From an uncultured Oscillospiraceae bacterium (GTDB taxonomy: Bacteria; Bacillota; Clostridia; Oscillospirales; Oscillospiraceae), in the NCBI GenBank assembly GCA_944387775.1, contig CALXGE010000003.1, positions 1 to 54,189 of the forward strand: a DNA stretch of 54,189 nt, written 5' to 3'. Each line of letters starts with the position of its first letter. The stretch's first letter is position 1. The notes beneath the pieces are model-generated. The model worked only from the letters and a program-made list of their open reading frames with translations, had not been told where the DNA came from and did no database searches. Position numbers and translations under genes: made by a program. Shown here piece by piece: positions 40,666 to 50,262 of this stretch.

Positions 40666-41703
40666 GTGAAAACACATGATTTTTACTTTGACCTGCCGGA
40701 GGAGCTGATCGCTCAGACACCGCTGCAGCGGCGGGATGGCTCCCGGCTGCTGGTACTGGACAAGGAGAGCGGTGCCTGGGAACACCGGCACTTCTATGAC
40801 CTGCCGGACCTGCTGCGTCCCGGCGACTGCCTTATCATGAACGACTCCCGGGTATTGCCCGCCCGGCTCCTGGGCAACCGTGTCCACAGCGACGGTACTG
40901 TGGGCGGCGCCTGCGAAGTGCTGCTGCTCATTGACCGTGGGGACAACGTATGGGAGTGCCTGGTCCGCCCGGGGAAGAAGCTGCGCCCCGGGGCGAAGGT
41001 GACCTTCGGGACCGGTGAGCTCACAGCGGAGATCGTAGGCGAGGTGGAAGGCGGCAACCGCCTGGTCCGCTTCCACTACGAGGGGATTTTCCTGGAGGTG
41101 CTGGAGCGCCTGGGCCGGATGCCCCTGCCCCCCTATATCAAGGCGGAGCTCCAGGACCAGGAGCGCTATCAGACCGTTTACTCCCGGGTCAACGGCTCTG
41201 CCGCCGCACCCACCGCCGGGCTCCACTTTACCAAGGAGCTAATGGCAGAGGTGGAGAAGCGGGGCGTATCCATTGGCTTTGTGACCCTCCATGTGGGCCT
41301 TGGCACCTTCCGCCCGGTGAAGGAGGAGGAGATCACCGACCATGATATGCACAGCGAGTACTGCATTATTCCCCAAGAGACGGCGGATCTCATCAACCGC
41401 ACCAAGGCCTCTGGCGGTCGGGTGATCTGTGTGGGCACCACCTCCTGCCGCACTCTGGAGAGCTGGGCAGGGGAGGACGGCCATATGGAGGCTAAGGCGG
41501 GCTGGACCAATATCTTCATCTATCCCGGCTACCGCTTCAAGGTGATGGACGCCCTTATCACCAACTTTCACCTGCCGGAGAGCACCCTTATCATGCTGGT
41601 ATCCGCTCTGGCGGGACGGGAACACATCCTGGCTGCTTACAAAGAGGCGGTGAAGGAGCGCTATCGGTTTTTCTCCTTCGGCGACGCCATGTTTATCCGG
41701 TAG
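40666..41703 (+). CDS. queA: tRNA preQ1(34) S-adenosylmethionine ribosyltransferase-isomerase
   Basis: QueA adds the cyclopentene ring precursor from SAM to preQ1 in tRNA during queuosine synthesis. The 345-residue protein contains [25 protein letters not shown] at the start, [27 protein letters not shown] and VGLGTFRPV, all family markers. It starts with GTG at 40666, five bases after the SpoIID stop codon. Only a weak AAAGGA site lies upstream, so translation may depend on coupling. A small membrane protein gene and tgt follow. Confidence 0.96.
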   Translation: MKTHDFYFDLPEELIAQTPLQRRDGSRLLVLDKESGAWEHRHFYDLPDLLRPGDCLIMNDSRVLPARLLGNRVHSDGTVGGACEVLLLIDRGDNVWECLVRPGKKLRPGAKVTFGTGELTAEIVGEVEGGNRLVRFHYEGIFLEVLERLGRMPLPPYIKAELQDQERYQTVYSRVNGSAAAPTAGLHFTKELMAEVEKRGVSIGFVTLHVGLGTFRPVKEEEITDHDMHSEYCIIPQETADLINRTKASGGRVICVGTTSCRTLESWAGEDGHMEAKAGWTNIFIYPGYRFKVMDALITNFHLPESTLIMLVSALAGREHILAAYKEAVKERYRFFSFGDAMFIR

Positions 41704-41715
41704 GGAGGTGCCGCT

Positions 41716-41964
41716 ATGCTGTCACTGCTGAAAGGCTATGTAGGGGACGCCGCCGCACCCTTTATCTTTCTGGTACTGTTTCTGGTGATCGGAGGCGGCG
41801 CCCTGTGGCTCACACCCCGGATCGCCCGGTGGCTGGACGAGCGTGACCGGAAGCATCCCGGCTATTTTGACGGGATGCTGGAAGAGGACCCCGCTGCCAA
41901 GAATGCTGCGGAGAAGCAAGAAAAGACCACCGGGGATGATAAGCAGACCCCGGGACAGGAGTAA
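41716..41964 (+). CDS. Small single-span membrane protein between queA and tgt
   Basis: An 82-residue protein with one transmembrane helix (residues 15-33, PFIFLVLFLVIGGGALWLT) and a charged cytoplasmic tail ending in polar residues (DKQTPGQE). I do not recognise the family. GGGAGGT lies 7 bases before the ATG, and its stop codon is three bases before tgt, so it is surely translated within the queuosine operon. Its place suggests a membrane or translocon link rather than tRNA chemistry, but function is unknown. Confidence 0.72.
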   Translation: MLSLLKGYVGDAAAPFIFLVLFLVIGGGALWLTPRIARWLDERDRKHPGYFDGMLEEDPAAKNAAEKQEKTTGDDKQTPGQE

Positions 41965-43101
<1,137 letters not shown>

Positions 43102-43104
43102 GAC

Positions 43105-43133
43105 TTGCCAAATCTGTCCACATTTTGTATAAT
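43105..43133 (+). promoter_or_regulatory. Promoter of yajC
   Basis: TTGCCA (43105-43110), exactly 17 bases, TATAAT (43128-43133), directly after the tgt stop codon. Confidence 0.85.
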
Positions 43134-43168
43134 ACGAGCAGTCTGTTCATTTTGAAGGAGAGTATGAC

Positions 43169-43531
43169 ATGGAACAGTTTTACAGCATTGGTATGATCCT
43201 GGTGATGATTGCCATTTTCTACTTCCTGCTGATCCGTCCTGAGAACAAGCGGAAAAAGCAGGCCGAGGAGATGCGCAACAGCCTGAAGAAGGGTGACCAG
43301 ATCACTACGATCGGCGGTATTGTAGGCAAGATCGTGATGGTGGGCGAAGAGACCATCGTCATCGAGACCAGCGATGATCGGGTCCGCATGGAACTGACCA
43401 AGTGGTCCGTCTCCACCAACAACAGCCAGCAGCCCGTAGATAAGAAGGCTGAAAAGAAAGCCAAGGCTGAGGAAGCTGCCAAGGAGGAGCCTGCCAAGAT
43501 TCCCGAGGGCTCCGACAACGAGGTCAAGTAA
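43169..43531 (+). CDS. yajC: Preprotein translocase subunit YajC
   Basis: Accessory membrane subunit of the Sec translocon. The 120-residue protein has one N-terminal helix (MILVMIAIFYFLLIRPENKRKKQ), the conserved RPxxKRxKxxxxMxxxLKKGDxxxTxGGIxGKI pattern and a charged, Lys/Glu/Ala-rich C-terminal tail of about 30 residues. AAGGAG lies before the ATG. The queA-tgt-yajC order is conserved in Firmicutes. Confidence 0.95.
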   Translation: MEQFYSIGMILVMIAIFYFLLIRPENKRKKQAEEMRNSLKKGDQITTIGGIVGKIVMVGEETIVIETSDDRVRMELTKWSVSTNNSQQPVDKKAEKKAKAEEAAKEEPAKIPEGSDNEVK

Positions 43532-43555
43532 CCTCTGCAAAAGCGCATAAGGACG

Positions 43556-43600
43556 CCTCCCGGAAAATATACTGGATCAGACAGTATATTTTCCGGGAGG
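43556..43600 (+). promoter_or_regulatory. Perfect hairpin enclosing the ribosome binding site of the next gene
   Basis: 43556-43574 and 43582-43600 form a perfect 19-bp stem with a seven-base loop. The 3' arm ends GGGAGG, the ribosome binding site for ATG 43608. There is no T tract directly after it, so it looks like a translational block or RNase III site more than a terminator. Confidence 0.75.
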
Positions 43601-43607
43601 TACTCTT

Positions 43608-44051
43608 ATGTCGAAGGTCGTCATGTCCCTGCCGAAAGGGATGATGAAAAACAGCTTGACAGGAGGCTGCGTAGCCCTGGTGTCCTATGTAATCCTCCAG
43701 CTCCTGTGCGCCCTGCTCATCCACAAGGAGCTGCTGGGGGCGGATGTACTCTATCCCATGGTGTGCGTGGCGGCTGCTGTCGCCTCCTTCCTAGGGTGTG
43801 TGTACAGCGTGCTCACCCGGCAGGAGGGAGCCATACTTACCGTGTCAACCGTAACAGCCGTTTTCCTCATCCTTACCCTGGCGGTAGCTTTGCTCACCAA
43901 TAAGTCGATCGCAGTGGAAAACGGCCTGGTGGGCGTAGGATTGTCCATGGCCGCTGGGGGACTTCTGGCCGCCCTGGTGGGGGCGAATCTTCCCCGAAAG
44001 AGCCGTCAGGCCAAGACTGCCCAGCGCAAAAAAGCCACCCGCCGGAAATAA
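43608..44051 (+). CDS. TIGR04086-like (YrzE) membrane protein
   Basis: A 147-residue protein with four predicted helices: 20-38, 46-66, 74-95 and 102-126. Its Lys/Arg-rich C-terminus (PRKSRQAKTAQRKKATRRK) would be cytoplasmic. It matches the size and topology of TIGR04086 (YrzE) proteins, which also follow yajC in Bacillus, and no function is known. Its ribosome binding site is inside the hairpin at 43556-43600, so translation is probably limited or conditional. Confidence 0.75.
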   Translation: MSKVVMSLPKGMMKNSLTGGCVALVSYVILQLLCALLIHKELLGADVLYPMVCVAAAVASFLGCVYSVLTRQEGAILTVSTVTAVFLILTLAVALLTNKSIAVENGLVGVGLSMAAGGLLAALVGANLPRKSRQAKTAQRKKATRRK

Positions 44052-44075
44052 TGCGGTATATCCGTCCCCGCAAAA

Positions 44076-44113
44076 AAGCCCCGCCGGAGTATCCGGTGGG
44101 GCTTGCTTTTTTC
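44076..44113. terminator. Bidirectional terminator
   Basis: AAGCCCCGCCGGA (44076-44088) pairs with 44092-44104, with A6 on one side and a T6 run on the other, between convergent genes. Confidence 0.9.
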
Positions 44114-44118
44114 TGGTC

Positions 44119-45015
44119 TCAGACTCGGGAGTGGGCCTTGGGATGGGCCTTATGGTAGACATCCTGAAGCTTTTGTTTAACCAGGTGGGAATAAATCTGG
44201 GTGGAGGAGATATCCGCGTGGCCCAGCATCTCCTGGATGGAGCGAAGATCAGCCCCATTCTCCAGCAGATGGGCAGCAAAGGAGTGGCGCAAGGTATGTG
44301 GGGTGATGTCCTTGTCGATCTGTGCCTTCTCCTGGTAGTACTTGATGATCTTCCAGAAACCCTGGCGGCTCATGCGCTCTCCATTCATATTAACGAAGAG
44401 GGCTTGCTCCCGGCTGTCCAACACAATCTGGGGCCGGATATCTTTTATGTAGTCGCTGAGCGCCTTCACCGCTGCAGCATACAATGGGATGATCCGCTCC
44501 CGTCCCCGACTGGAGCAGCGCAGGAAAGCAGCCGGCAGATTCACGTCGTCCAGATCCAGGCTGATGAGCTCACTGACCCGGATGCCGGTGGCATAAAGAA
44601 GCTCCAGCATGGCGTGATCCCGGTAGCCCTTGGCGTCCACACACTGAGGCTGCTCCAGGAATAGCTCCACCTCCTTGCCGGTGAGGATCTGAGGAAATTT
44701 CCGCTCTGTCCGCACAGGGGTGGTGTTCCGGGCGGGGTTGCGCTCCACCACGCCCCGGGAAAGCAAAAAGCTGTAGAAGGATTTCAGGGAGGCAATACAC
44801 CGGGCCACGCTGGCCGGGGATTTTCCCCGTCCAGCCATGTAGGTCATGTACCGCTCCACATGCTCATCCTGGCAGTCGGGAAGCTCCACATGCTCATCCT
44901 CCTGGAGATAACGGGCAAACTGCATCACATCCCGTACATAAGAAGCTACTGTATTGCTGGAGGAATGGCGCTCCTTCTCCAAATAAGCCGTATATCCAGC
45001 GATATAGTTTTCCAC
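44119..45015 (-). CDS. xerD: Tyrosine recombinase XerD
   Basis: XerD resolves chromosome dimers at dif. The 298-residue protein has a SAM-like N-terminal domain (residues 1-90) and a catalytic domain with Arg in ATGIRVSEL, HTLRHSFAAHLL, LGHADISSTQIYSHL (catalytic Tyr). The beta-hairpin catalytic Lys, normally in GKGNKER, is altered here: the segment reads CSSRGRERIIPL, one residue shorter with Arg near the Lys position. Start GTG 45015 follows AAAGGAGG; the frame is open nine codons further. It follows spoIIM, and B. subtilis has spoIIM and xerD in the same neighbourhood. Confidence 0.92.
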   Translation of the reverse strand: MENYIAGYTAYLEKERHSSSNTVASYVRDVMQFARYLQEDEHVELPDCQDEHVERYMTYMAGRGKSPASVARCIASLKSFYSFLLSRGVVERNPARNTTPVRTERKFPQILTGKEVELFLEQPQCVDAKGYRDHAMLELLYATGIRVSELISLDLDDVNLPAAFLRCSSRGRERIIPLYAAAVKALSDYIKDIRPQIVLDSREQALFVNMNGERMSRQGFWKIIKYYQEKAQIDKDITPHTLRHSFAAHLLENGADLRSIQEMLGHADISSTQIYSHLVKQKLQDVYHKAHPKAHSRV

Positions 45016-45038
45016 AGCACATTCCTCCTTTCCCAAAG

Positions 45039-45677
45039 TCAAGCCCCTGTACCTCCCATGGCCAACCGGAACAGGAGGGGAGTCAGAAGCCTTTCACAAA
45101 ATACGCCGACAGTAAGAACAACCACACACAACACAAACAAAATAAAGTACCGGCTCCCGTAGAGAACCGGAGCGGACCGCCTGCCTCGGCCAAATGTGAG
45201 CATCGCCAGCTCCGTAGAGAGGGGCCATGCAGCACCAGCCATGGCAAAAAAGCAGGGGAGTGTAAAAAGCAGGCGTACCAGCAGCGCCCCCACAGCCAGA
45301 AGGACCCCCTGCCGTCCAAAACAGCAGACAAAGCCAGAGACCGTATACATGGTAAGAAAGCCATACAGCCCCGCAAGCGCTGGGATCAGGGCGACGCCTA
45401 CCGAAGCGAAGCCCAGCAGGAACGTCAAAACCGTATACCCAAAATACAGCAGTACGCAGCTTCCCAGTGAGGCAGACACCCCGCCTGCATCATAAACCGC
45501 GCAGTAGTCGGTTAAATAGCCAGTCAGGGCATTCTGCGCGGAGGTATCCCAAGACCGGGCACATAAGTGCCCCGCGAGAGCACCTGCTAGAAAAAATAAC
45601 GCCAAAAGAAGACCGCGGAGCAGGGAAGGATCCGCAGACCTGAGTCGGATAGTCCGCAGCAGGGGACGAGCACGCAT
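45039..45677 (-). CDS. spoIIM: Stage II sporulation protein M
   Basis: SpoIIM is the membrane subunit of the SpoIID-SpoIIM-SpoIIP engulfment machine. The 212-residue protein has five or six hydrophobic helices, beginning near residue 20 (LLRGLLLALFFLAGALAGHL), with the family-typical LLGFASVGVALIPALAGLYGFLTMYTV and a final VLCVVVLTVGVFCERLLTPLLF. GAGGTGA precedes the ATG. xerD follows after 23 bases. It probably requires sigma-E activity, but the promoter found upstream looks sigma-A-like. Confidence 0.85.
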   Translation of the reverse strand: MRARPLLRTIRLRSADPSLLRGLLLALFFLAGALAGHLCARSWDTSAQNALTGYLTDYCAVYDAGGVSASLGSCVLLYFGYTVLTFLLGFASVGVALIPALAGLYGFLTMYTVSGFVCCFGRQGVLLAVGALLVRLLFTLPCFFAMAGAAWPLSTELAMLTFGRGRRSAPVLYGSRYFILFVLCVVVLTVGVFCERLLTPLLFRLAMGGTGA

Positions 45678-45777
45678 AATGCATCACCTCGCCACAGCAT
45701 ATGCGCCGGGGACAAGGTTTAGACGCAGAGTTTTTATGTGTACCTGGTAGCACGCGCAGGGAAAACCGCTCTTTATT

Positions 45778-45806
45778 AATATAGTGCAAAACCCCTGTAA
45801 CCGCAA
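45778..45806 (-). promoter_or_regulatory. Candidate spoIIM promoter
   Basis: On the minus strand TTGCGG (45806-45801) and TATATT (45783-45778) are 17 bases apart. Confidence 0.4.
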
Positions 45807-45840
45807 GGGAAAAAAGGAAATCCCTCCTTTTTTGTAAATT

Positions 45841-45869
45841 ATGACAAATTATTATGTAAATTATATTAT
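45841..45869 (+). promoter_or_regulatory. Candidate metH promoter
   Basis: ATGACA (45841-45846), 17 bases, TATTAT (45864-45869). It would give a 5' leader of about 310 bases. A second weak candidate is TTGACA at 46045-46050 with TATCCA at 46068-46073. Confidence 0.45.
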
Positions 45870-46190
45870 GTAAACTAATTAACCGGAGTAGCTTTATCTT
45901 GGCTCCTGGCGCATATTTTGTACTGGAATATTGCGGGTTTCTACCACATCTTGGGCAATAATGCGGTATACTATTTGTAATCATAAAATAAAGGGATGTT
46001 GTTCTCTCCCCAGAGAGCATTGTTTTTTTGGTCATTTTTATGGATTGACAGCTCAGCTGCCGCTCTGTATCCACCATGCCGGGACAAGTGTTCAACACTT
46101 TCTATTTCCAGAGCCCTTGCTCCGGAAAGATTTGCAATGGAACCAGTGCTATGCTATGATGTCTCCAACACGGAAGAAGAAAGGCGGGAT

Positions 46191-48536
46191 ATGATGATCG
46201 ATCTGACCAGACACCATCTCTTTGACGGGGGTATGGGGACTATGCTCCAGGCAAAAGGACTGGAGGCCGGCCATGCGCCGGAGCTTCTCAACCTGACCGA
46301 TCCCGATATTGTTGTTTCCATTCACGCCGCCTACGCCGACGCAGGAGCGGATATTCTTACCGCCAATACCTTCGGCGCCAGCCGCAGGAAGCTGGGACAG
46401 GATCCCCGGCCCTGTATTACCGCCGGCGTGGCCTTGGCCCGCCAGGCTGCAGAAAAGCAGGACAGGCCGGTCTATGTGGCTTTAGATGTAGGGCCGCTGG
46501 GAGCCCTATTGGAGCCTATGGGTGAACTGTCCTTCGATGACGCCTACGGCCTGTTCGCCGAGGTGATGGATGCCGGTGCCGCCGCCGGTGCAGACCTGAT
46601 CCTCATTGAGACCATGAGCGACCTCAAAGAGGCCAAAGCAGCTCTGCTGGCAGCAAAAGAGCGTACCAGCCTGCCGGTATTCGTGACCATGACCTTCGGG
46701 GAGGACGGGCGCACCTTCCTGGGCACGGACCCTGCCGCCGCTGCGGTGACCCTCACCAGCCTGGGGGCGGATGTAGTCGGCATCAACTGCTCCCTGGGTC
46801 CCCGGGAGCTTCGCCCAGCTCTGCAGAAGATGATTGCTGCCACCCATCTGCCAGTCATGATCCAGCCCAACGCAGGGCTTCCCCGGCTGGAAAATGGACG
46901 GACGGTGTTTGACGTAGGCCCAGAGGAATTTGCCGCCTGTGGGGCGGAGTTCCTCTCCGACGGTGCCGCTATCCTGGGTGGCTGCTGCGGTACCACCCCG
47001 GACCACATCCGCGCCCTCCGCCCCTTGCTGGAAGGACACACACCGCCGGTGCGGGAGCCCGATAGCATGTGCCGCCTGTGCGGCTGGCAGGGCGTGGTCA
47101 CCCTGGGGGAAAACACCATCGCCACCGTCGGGGAACGGATCAATCCCACCGGGCGAAAAAAGCTCCAGGAAGCTCTCCGCTCCGGCAACTACGACTACGC
47201 CGGTGAGCTGGCTATCCAGCAGCAGGAGGAGGGAGCGGACTTCCTGGTGGTGAATGCGGGACTTCCCGACATCGACGAGAAGATAGCCCTCCCCGCCTTA
47301 GTCCAAGCTATCCAGAAAGTGTCGCCCTTGCCCCTGGTCATCGACTGCTCGGATCCGGTGGCCCTGGAAAAAGCTTTGCGGGTATGCAGCGGCCGCCCCA
47401 TCCTCAACTCCGTCAACGGAGAGCTGGAGAGCATGGAGGCTATGCTGCCCCTGGCGGCCAAATACGGCACCGGCCTTATCATCCTGGCCTTGGATGGGCA
47501 GGGTATTTCCGATGACCCCGCCTGCCGGGCGGAGGCGGCGATCCGGGTAGCAGAGGCTGCCGCGGACCTGGGAATCCGGGATGTGTTCATCGACTGCCTT
47601 GCTATGGCGGCGTCGGTAAATCCAGCCAGTGCCATGGCTACGCCAGAGGCCATCCGTCTGGTCCGCAGCGCTGGCTACCGAACCATTCTGGGCGTGTCAA
47701 ACGTCAGTCACGGTCTGCCTCACCGGGACGCCGTAAACTGTGCATATCTCTCGGCCTGTATGGCGGCAGGCCTGAATATTGCTATCGTCAACACATCCTC
47801 TCCCCAGGTCATGGATGCCATCGACGCTGCCCGCCTCCTCCGGGGGGAGGACCCCGGCTGTGCCGCCTACATTGCCCGCCACGGCTCTGCCGTCCCAACG
47901 TCCCCCGCTCCTGCAGAGGCTCAGGCGGACCTGGAACCGCTGATCCTCTCGGGGAAAAAAGGTCTGGTGCCGGAGGCTGTGACAGCTCTCCTCCAATACA
48001 TGCCCCCCCTGGAGGTTATCAATAACCACATTATCCCCGCTCTGGACACTGTGGGAGAACAATACGAAAAAGGAAAACTCTTTCTGCCCCAACTGCTGGC
48101 CGCCGCCGAAGCGGTAAAGGCCGCTTTCTCCATTCTGGACCGGTATCTCCCCCAGGGCGCGGGGGAGAAGGGTACGGTGATCCTGGCCACGGTAAAGGGG
48201 GACATCCACGACATCGGCAAGAACATCGTGAAAATGCTCCTGGAGAACTACGGCTATCACGTGGTGGATCTGGGCCGGGACGTGGCGCCGGAGGCGGTGG
48301 TAGCCGCCGCACTGGAGACAGGAGCGCCTCTGGTAGGTTTGTCTTCCCTCATGACCACCACTGCCCAAAATATTGCCGTCACCATCCAGGCCCTCCGGAC
48401 AGCCGGAGCCACCTGCAAGGTGATGGTAGGCGGCGCGGTGGTAACGGAGGAGTTTGCCCGGCAGATCGGCGCGGACTACTATGTAAAAGACGCGGCGGAG
48501 TCCGCCCGGGTAGCTGGGCTGGTCCTGGGCCGCTGA
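46191..48536 (+). CDS. metH: Short-form cobalamin-dependent methionine synthase (no reactivation domain)
   Basis: Methyl transfer to homocysteine using a corrinoid. The 781-residue protein has three modules: homocysteine methyltransferase (residues 1-290, zinc ligands in GINCSLGP and LGGCCGTTPDHI), a pterin/methyltetrahydrofolate domain (about 315-575, GERINPTGRKKLQEAL), and cobalamin cap and binding domains with the B12-binding motif DIHDIGKNIVKMLLENYGYHVVDLG near residue 672. It ends without the AdoMet-dependent reactivation domain of E. coli MetH, so reactivation must come from elsewhere. ATG 46191 and 46194 are both possible; the frame is open far upstream but unsupported. Confidence 0.92.
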   Translation: MMIDLTRHHLFDGGMGTMLQAKGLEAGHAPELLNLTDPDIVVSIHAAYADAGADILTANTFGASRRKLGQDPRPCITAGVALARQAAEKQDRPVYVALDVGPLGALLEPMGELSFDDAYGLFAEVMDAGAAAGADLILIETMSDLKEAKAALLAAKERTSLPVFVTMTFGEDGRTFLGTDPAAAAVTLTSLGADVVGINCSLGPRELRPALQKMIAATHLPVMIQPNAGLPRLENGRTVFDVGPEEFAACGAEFLSDGAAILGGCCGTTPDHIRALRPLLEGHTPPVREPDSMCRLCGWQGVVTLGENTIATVGERINPTGRKKLQEALRSGNYDYAGELAIQQQEEGADFLVVNAGLPDIDEKIALPALVQAIQKVSPLPLVIDCSDPVALEKALRVCSGRPILNSVNGELESMEAMLPLAAKYGTGLIILALDGQGISDDPACRAEAAIRVAEAAADLGIRDVFIDCLAMAASVNPASAMATPEAIRLVRSAGYRTILGVSNVSHGLPHRDAVNCAYLSACMAAGLNIAIVNTSSPQVMDAIDAARLLRGEDPGCAAYIARHGSAVPTSPAPAEAQADLEPLILSGKKGLVPEAVTALLQYMPPLEVINNHIIPALDTVGEQYEKGKLFLPQLLAAAEAVKAAFSILDRYLPQGAGEKGTVILATVKGDIHDIGKNIVKMLLENYGYHVVDLGRDVAPEAVVAAALETGAPLVGLSSLMTTTAQNIAVTIQALRTAGATCKVMVGGAVVTEEFARQIGADYYVKDAAESARVAGLVLGR

Positions 48537-48557
48537 GGCCATTTTGCGGATTGCTCG

Positions 48558-48586
48558 TTGCCTTTTTCCCAAACAGATGTTAGAAT
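48558..48586 (+). promoter_or_regulatory. Promoter of the ruv cluster
   Basis: TTGCCT (48558-48563), 17 bases, TAGAAT (48581-48586), shortly before ruvC. Confidence 0.65.
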
Positions 48587-48629
48587 AAAGCCTGACAGGA
48601 AAGCGCAAAGCAGGAAAGGGGAGAGAGGT

Positions 48630-49151
48630 ATGCGGGTACTGGGTATTGATCCCGGGGTGGCCACCATCGGCTTCGGGCTGGTGGAGGTGGACCGCAGCCA
48701 TCAGACTCTTCTGCGCTACGGGGTCATCACCACCCCTGCAGGACTGCCCCTGTCCCGCCGTCTCCTCCAGATCTCCGAGGATATGGAGGAATTGCTCCGG
48801 CAGTTCAAGCCCCAGGAAATGGCGGTGGAGGAGCTGTTCTTCACCAAGAATATCACCACCGGTATCGCCGTGGCCCACGGCCGAGGGGTAATTCTTCTGG
48901 CGGCGGAGCAGGCGGGGGTACCGGTATATGAGTACACCCCTATGCAGGTCAAGCAGGCAGTGGCAGGCTACGGCGGCGCCGACAAGCGGCAGGTCATGCT
49001 GATGACCCAGCGGCTTTTGAAGATGAAGGAGATTCCCCGGCCCGATGACGCCGCCGACGCTCTGGCCCTGGCCATTTGCCACGGTCGGGCCGCTACCTCA
49101 CTGCTAAACACGGAGCGGGTCTTTGACCCCAAGAGATACGACACAAGGTAA
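48630..49151 (+). CDS. ruvC: Holliday junction resolvase RuvC
   Basis: Endonuclease that resolves four-way recombination junctions bound by RuvAB. The 173-residue protein has the RNase H-like catalytic acidic residues: Asp7 in VLGIDPGVATIGFG, Glu in MAVEELFFTKN, and the pair in RPDDAADALALAICH. ATG at 48630 follows AAGGGGAGAGAGG; the upstream open frame is not supported. It leads the ruvC-ruvA-ruvB cluster. Confidence 0.96.
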   Translation: MRVLGIDPGVATIGFGLVEVDRSHQTLLRYGVITTPAGLPLSRRLLQISEDMEELLRQFKPQEMAVEELFFTKNITTGIAVAHGRGVILLAAEQAGVPVYEYTPMQVKQAVAGYGGADKRQVMLMTQRLLKMKEIPRPDDAADALALAICHGRAATSLLNTERVFDPKRYDTR

Positions 49152-49155
49152 GAGT

Positions 49156-49587
49156 ATGAGAACCGTTATCAAACCGCCCTATTCCGATCCGCCCTATAGC
49201 CTCCATGACGCTTATGTTGTGGCCCTAGCAGCGAAGGGGGATACACTGCACCTAGTAACTCAGTACGGCTATGTATGCACCACAGAGCCCTATGGCCAGG
49301 TGGAGGGGGATATAGAGATCACCGGGGTGGACTGGGAGAGTTCCTATGTCTATCTTATGGAATATACCGATGTCCTCTGCGGCAATTGCGGCAGCTTTAC
49401 CGGCCGGAAAATGGCCCTCCCCGCTTTCTTGCAGGAGTTTCCATCCTTCTCCTTGGACATTATGGATGAGAGCTATGGGTACTGTCAGGCGAATCTGACG
49501 GGGTTTCTAAACCTCAACGACCGCCTCCTGGAGTTCCGCCTGGAGCTGTATTATACCGGTGCGTTTCAATATATTTTGAAGGAGTAA
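49156..49587 (+). CDS. Hypothetical protein between ruvC and ruvA
   Basis: A 143-residue soluble protein I do not recognise. It is rich in aromatic residues and beta-strand-like segments: MRTVIKPPYSDPPYSLHDAYVVALAAKGDTLHL, then TQYGYVCTTEPYGQVEGDIEITGVDWESSYVYLMEY, and a Cys pair in CGNCGSFTGRKM. The two cysteines (CxxC-like) are too few for a ribbon alone. It starts four bases after ruvC, with AAGGTAAGAG upstream, so it is part of the operon. The role is unknown. Confidence 0.6.
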   Translation: MRTVIKPPYSDPPYSLHDAYVVALAAKGDTLHLVTQYGYVCTTEPYGQVEGDIEITGVDWESSYVYLMEYTDVLCGNCGSFTGRKMALPAFLQEFPSFSLDIMDESYGYCQANLTGFLNLNDRLLEFRLELYYTGAFQYILKE

Positions 49588-49620
49588 AAGCCGTCTTCCA
49601 AGGCGGATGAGGAAGAGACC

Positions 49621-50226
49621 ATGTTTTACTACATAAGCGGCACGGTGGCCCATATGGAGCCCTACCTGGCCGTTATTGACTGCGGCGGGGTGGGCTACGC
49701 CTGCCGCACCACTACCTACACCCTGGCCAGCCTGAAAAAAGGAGAACCCGGGAAGCTCTATACTTACCTCAACGTCCGTGAGGACGCCATGGAGCTCTAC
49801 GGCTTTGCCACCCAGGAGGAGCTGAATCTTTTCCAGCAGTTGATCTCTGTCAGCGGCGTGGGGCCCAAGGCGGCCCTCAGCATTCTCTCCGCCTCCACCC
49901 CCGCCAACCTCGCCCTCAGTATCATTACCGGGGATGAGAAGGCCCTCACCTGCGCTCAGGGCATTGGAAAGAAGATTGCCCAGCGGGTGATTCTGGAGCT
50001 AAAGGACAAGCTCAGCAAGGGCCAGGCCCTCTCCGCTGGCGGTGGAACTCTCCCCGGCGCTGCGGTCACCATTATCCCCGACAACAAGCTCTCCGAGGCC
50101 TCTGCCGCCCTGGCAGTGCTGGGCTACTCACAGAGCGAGATCAATATTGCCCTTAAGGACGTCGACCTTACGGAGCCTTTGGAACAGATCATCCGTCAGG
50201 CTCTCAAGAAAATGGTAAAATCATAA
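49621..50226 (+). CDS. ruvA: Holliday junction branch migration protein RuvA
   Basis: Binds four-way junctions and loads the RuvB motor. The 201-residue protein has the N-terminal OB fold (MFYYISGTVAHMEPYLAVIDCGGVGYACRTTTYT), two helix-hairpin-helix motifs (ISVSGVGPKAALSILS; CAQGIGKKIAQRVILELKDKL) and the flexible linker leading to domain III (ASAALAVLGYSQSEINIALK), which contacts RuvB. GATGAGGAAGAG lies upstream of the ATG. Confidence 0.97.
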   Translation: MFYYISGTVAHMEPYLAVIDCGGVGYACRTTTYTLASLKKGEPGKLYTYLNVREDAMELYGFATQEELNLFQQLISVSGVGPKAALSILSASTPANLALSIITGDEKALTCAQGIGKKIAQRVILELKDKLSKGQALSAGGGTLPGAAVTIIPDNKLSEASAALAVLGYSQSEINIALKDVDLTEPLEQIIRQALKKMVKS

Positions 50227-50262
50227 ACAGGCCGAAACACCGCCGAAAGGAAGGGGACTACT

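Larger units (their letters stand above)
45678..46190. other. 513-bp divergent intergenic region between spoIIM and metH
   Basis: An AT-rich region for this genome. It holds candidate promoters in both directions, a weak A/T hairpin (45810-45818 with 45825-45833), and a short CTCTC/GAGAG hairpin followed by T7 near 46021-46027. I found no cobalamin or SAM riboswitch core and no credible gene. Confidence 0.6.

Noticed and set aside
39584-40720. A 378-codon minus-strand frame
   Set aside because: It is antisense to the SpoIID-domain gene and lacks signals.
45999-46027. Terminator within the metH leader
   Set aside because: The stem is only five pairs (CTCTC/GAGAG); it was left as an observation rather than a terminator call.
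45870-46190. Cobalamin or SAM riboswitch upstream of metH
   Set aside because: Neither the B12 box nor the S-box conserved core could be found in the leader.
47697-49082. A 461-codon minus-strand frame
   Set aside because: It is antisense across metH and ruvC, both certain genes.
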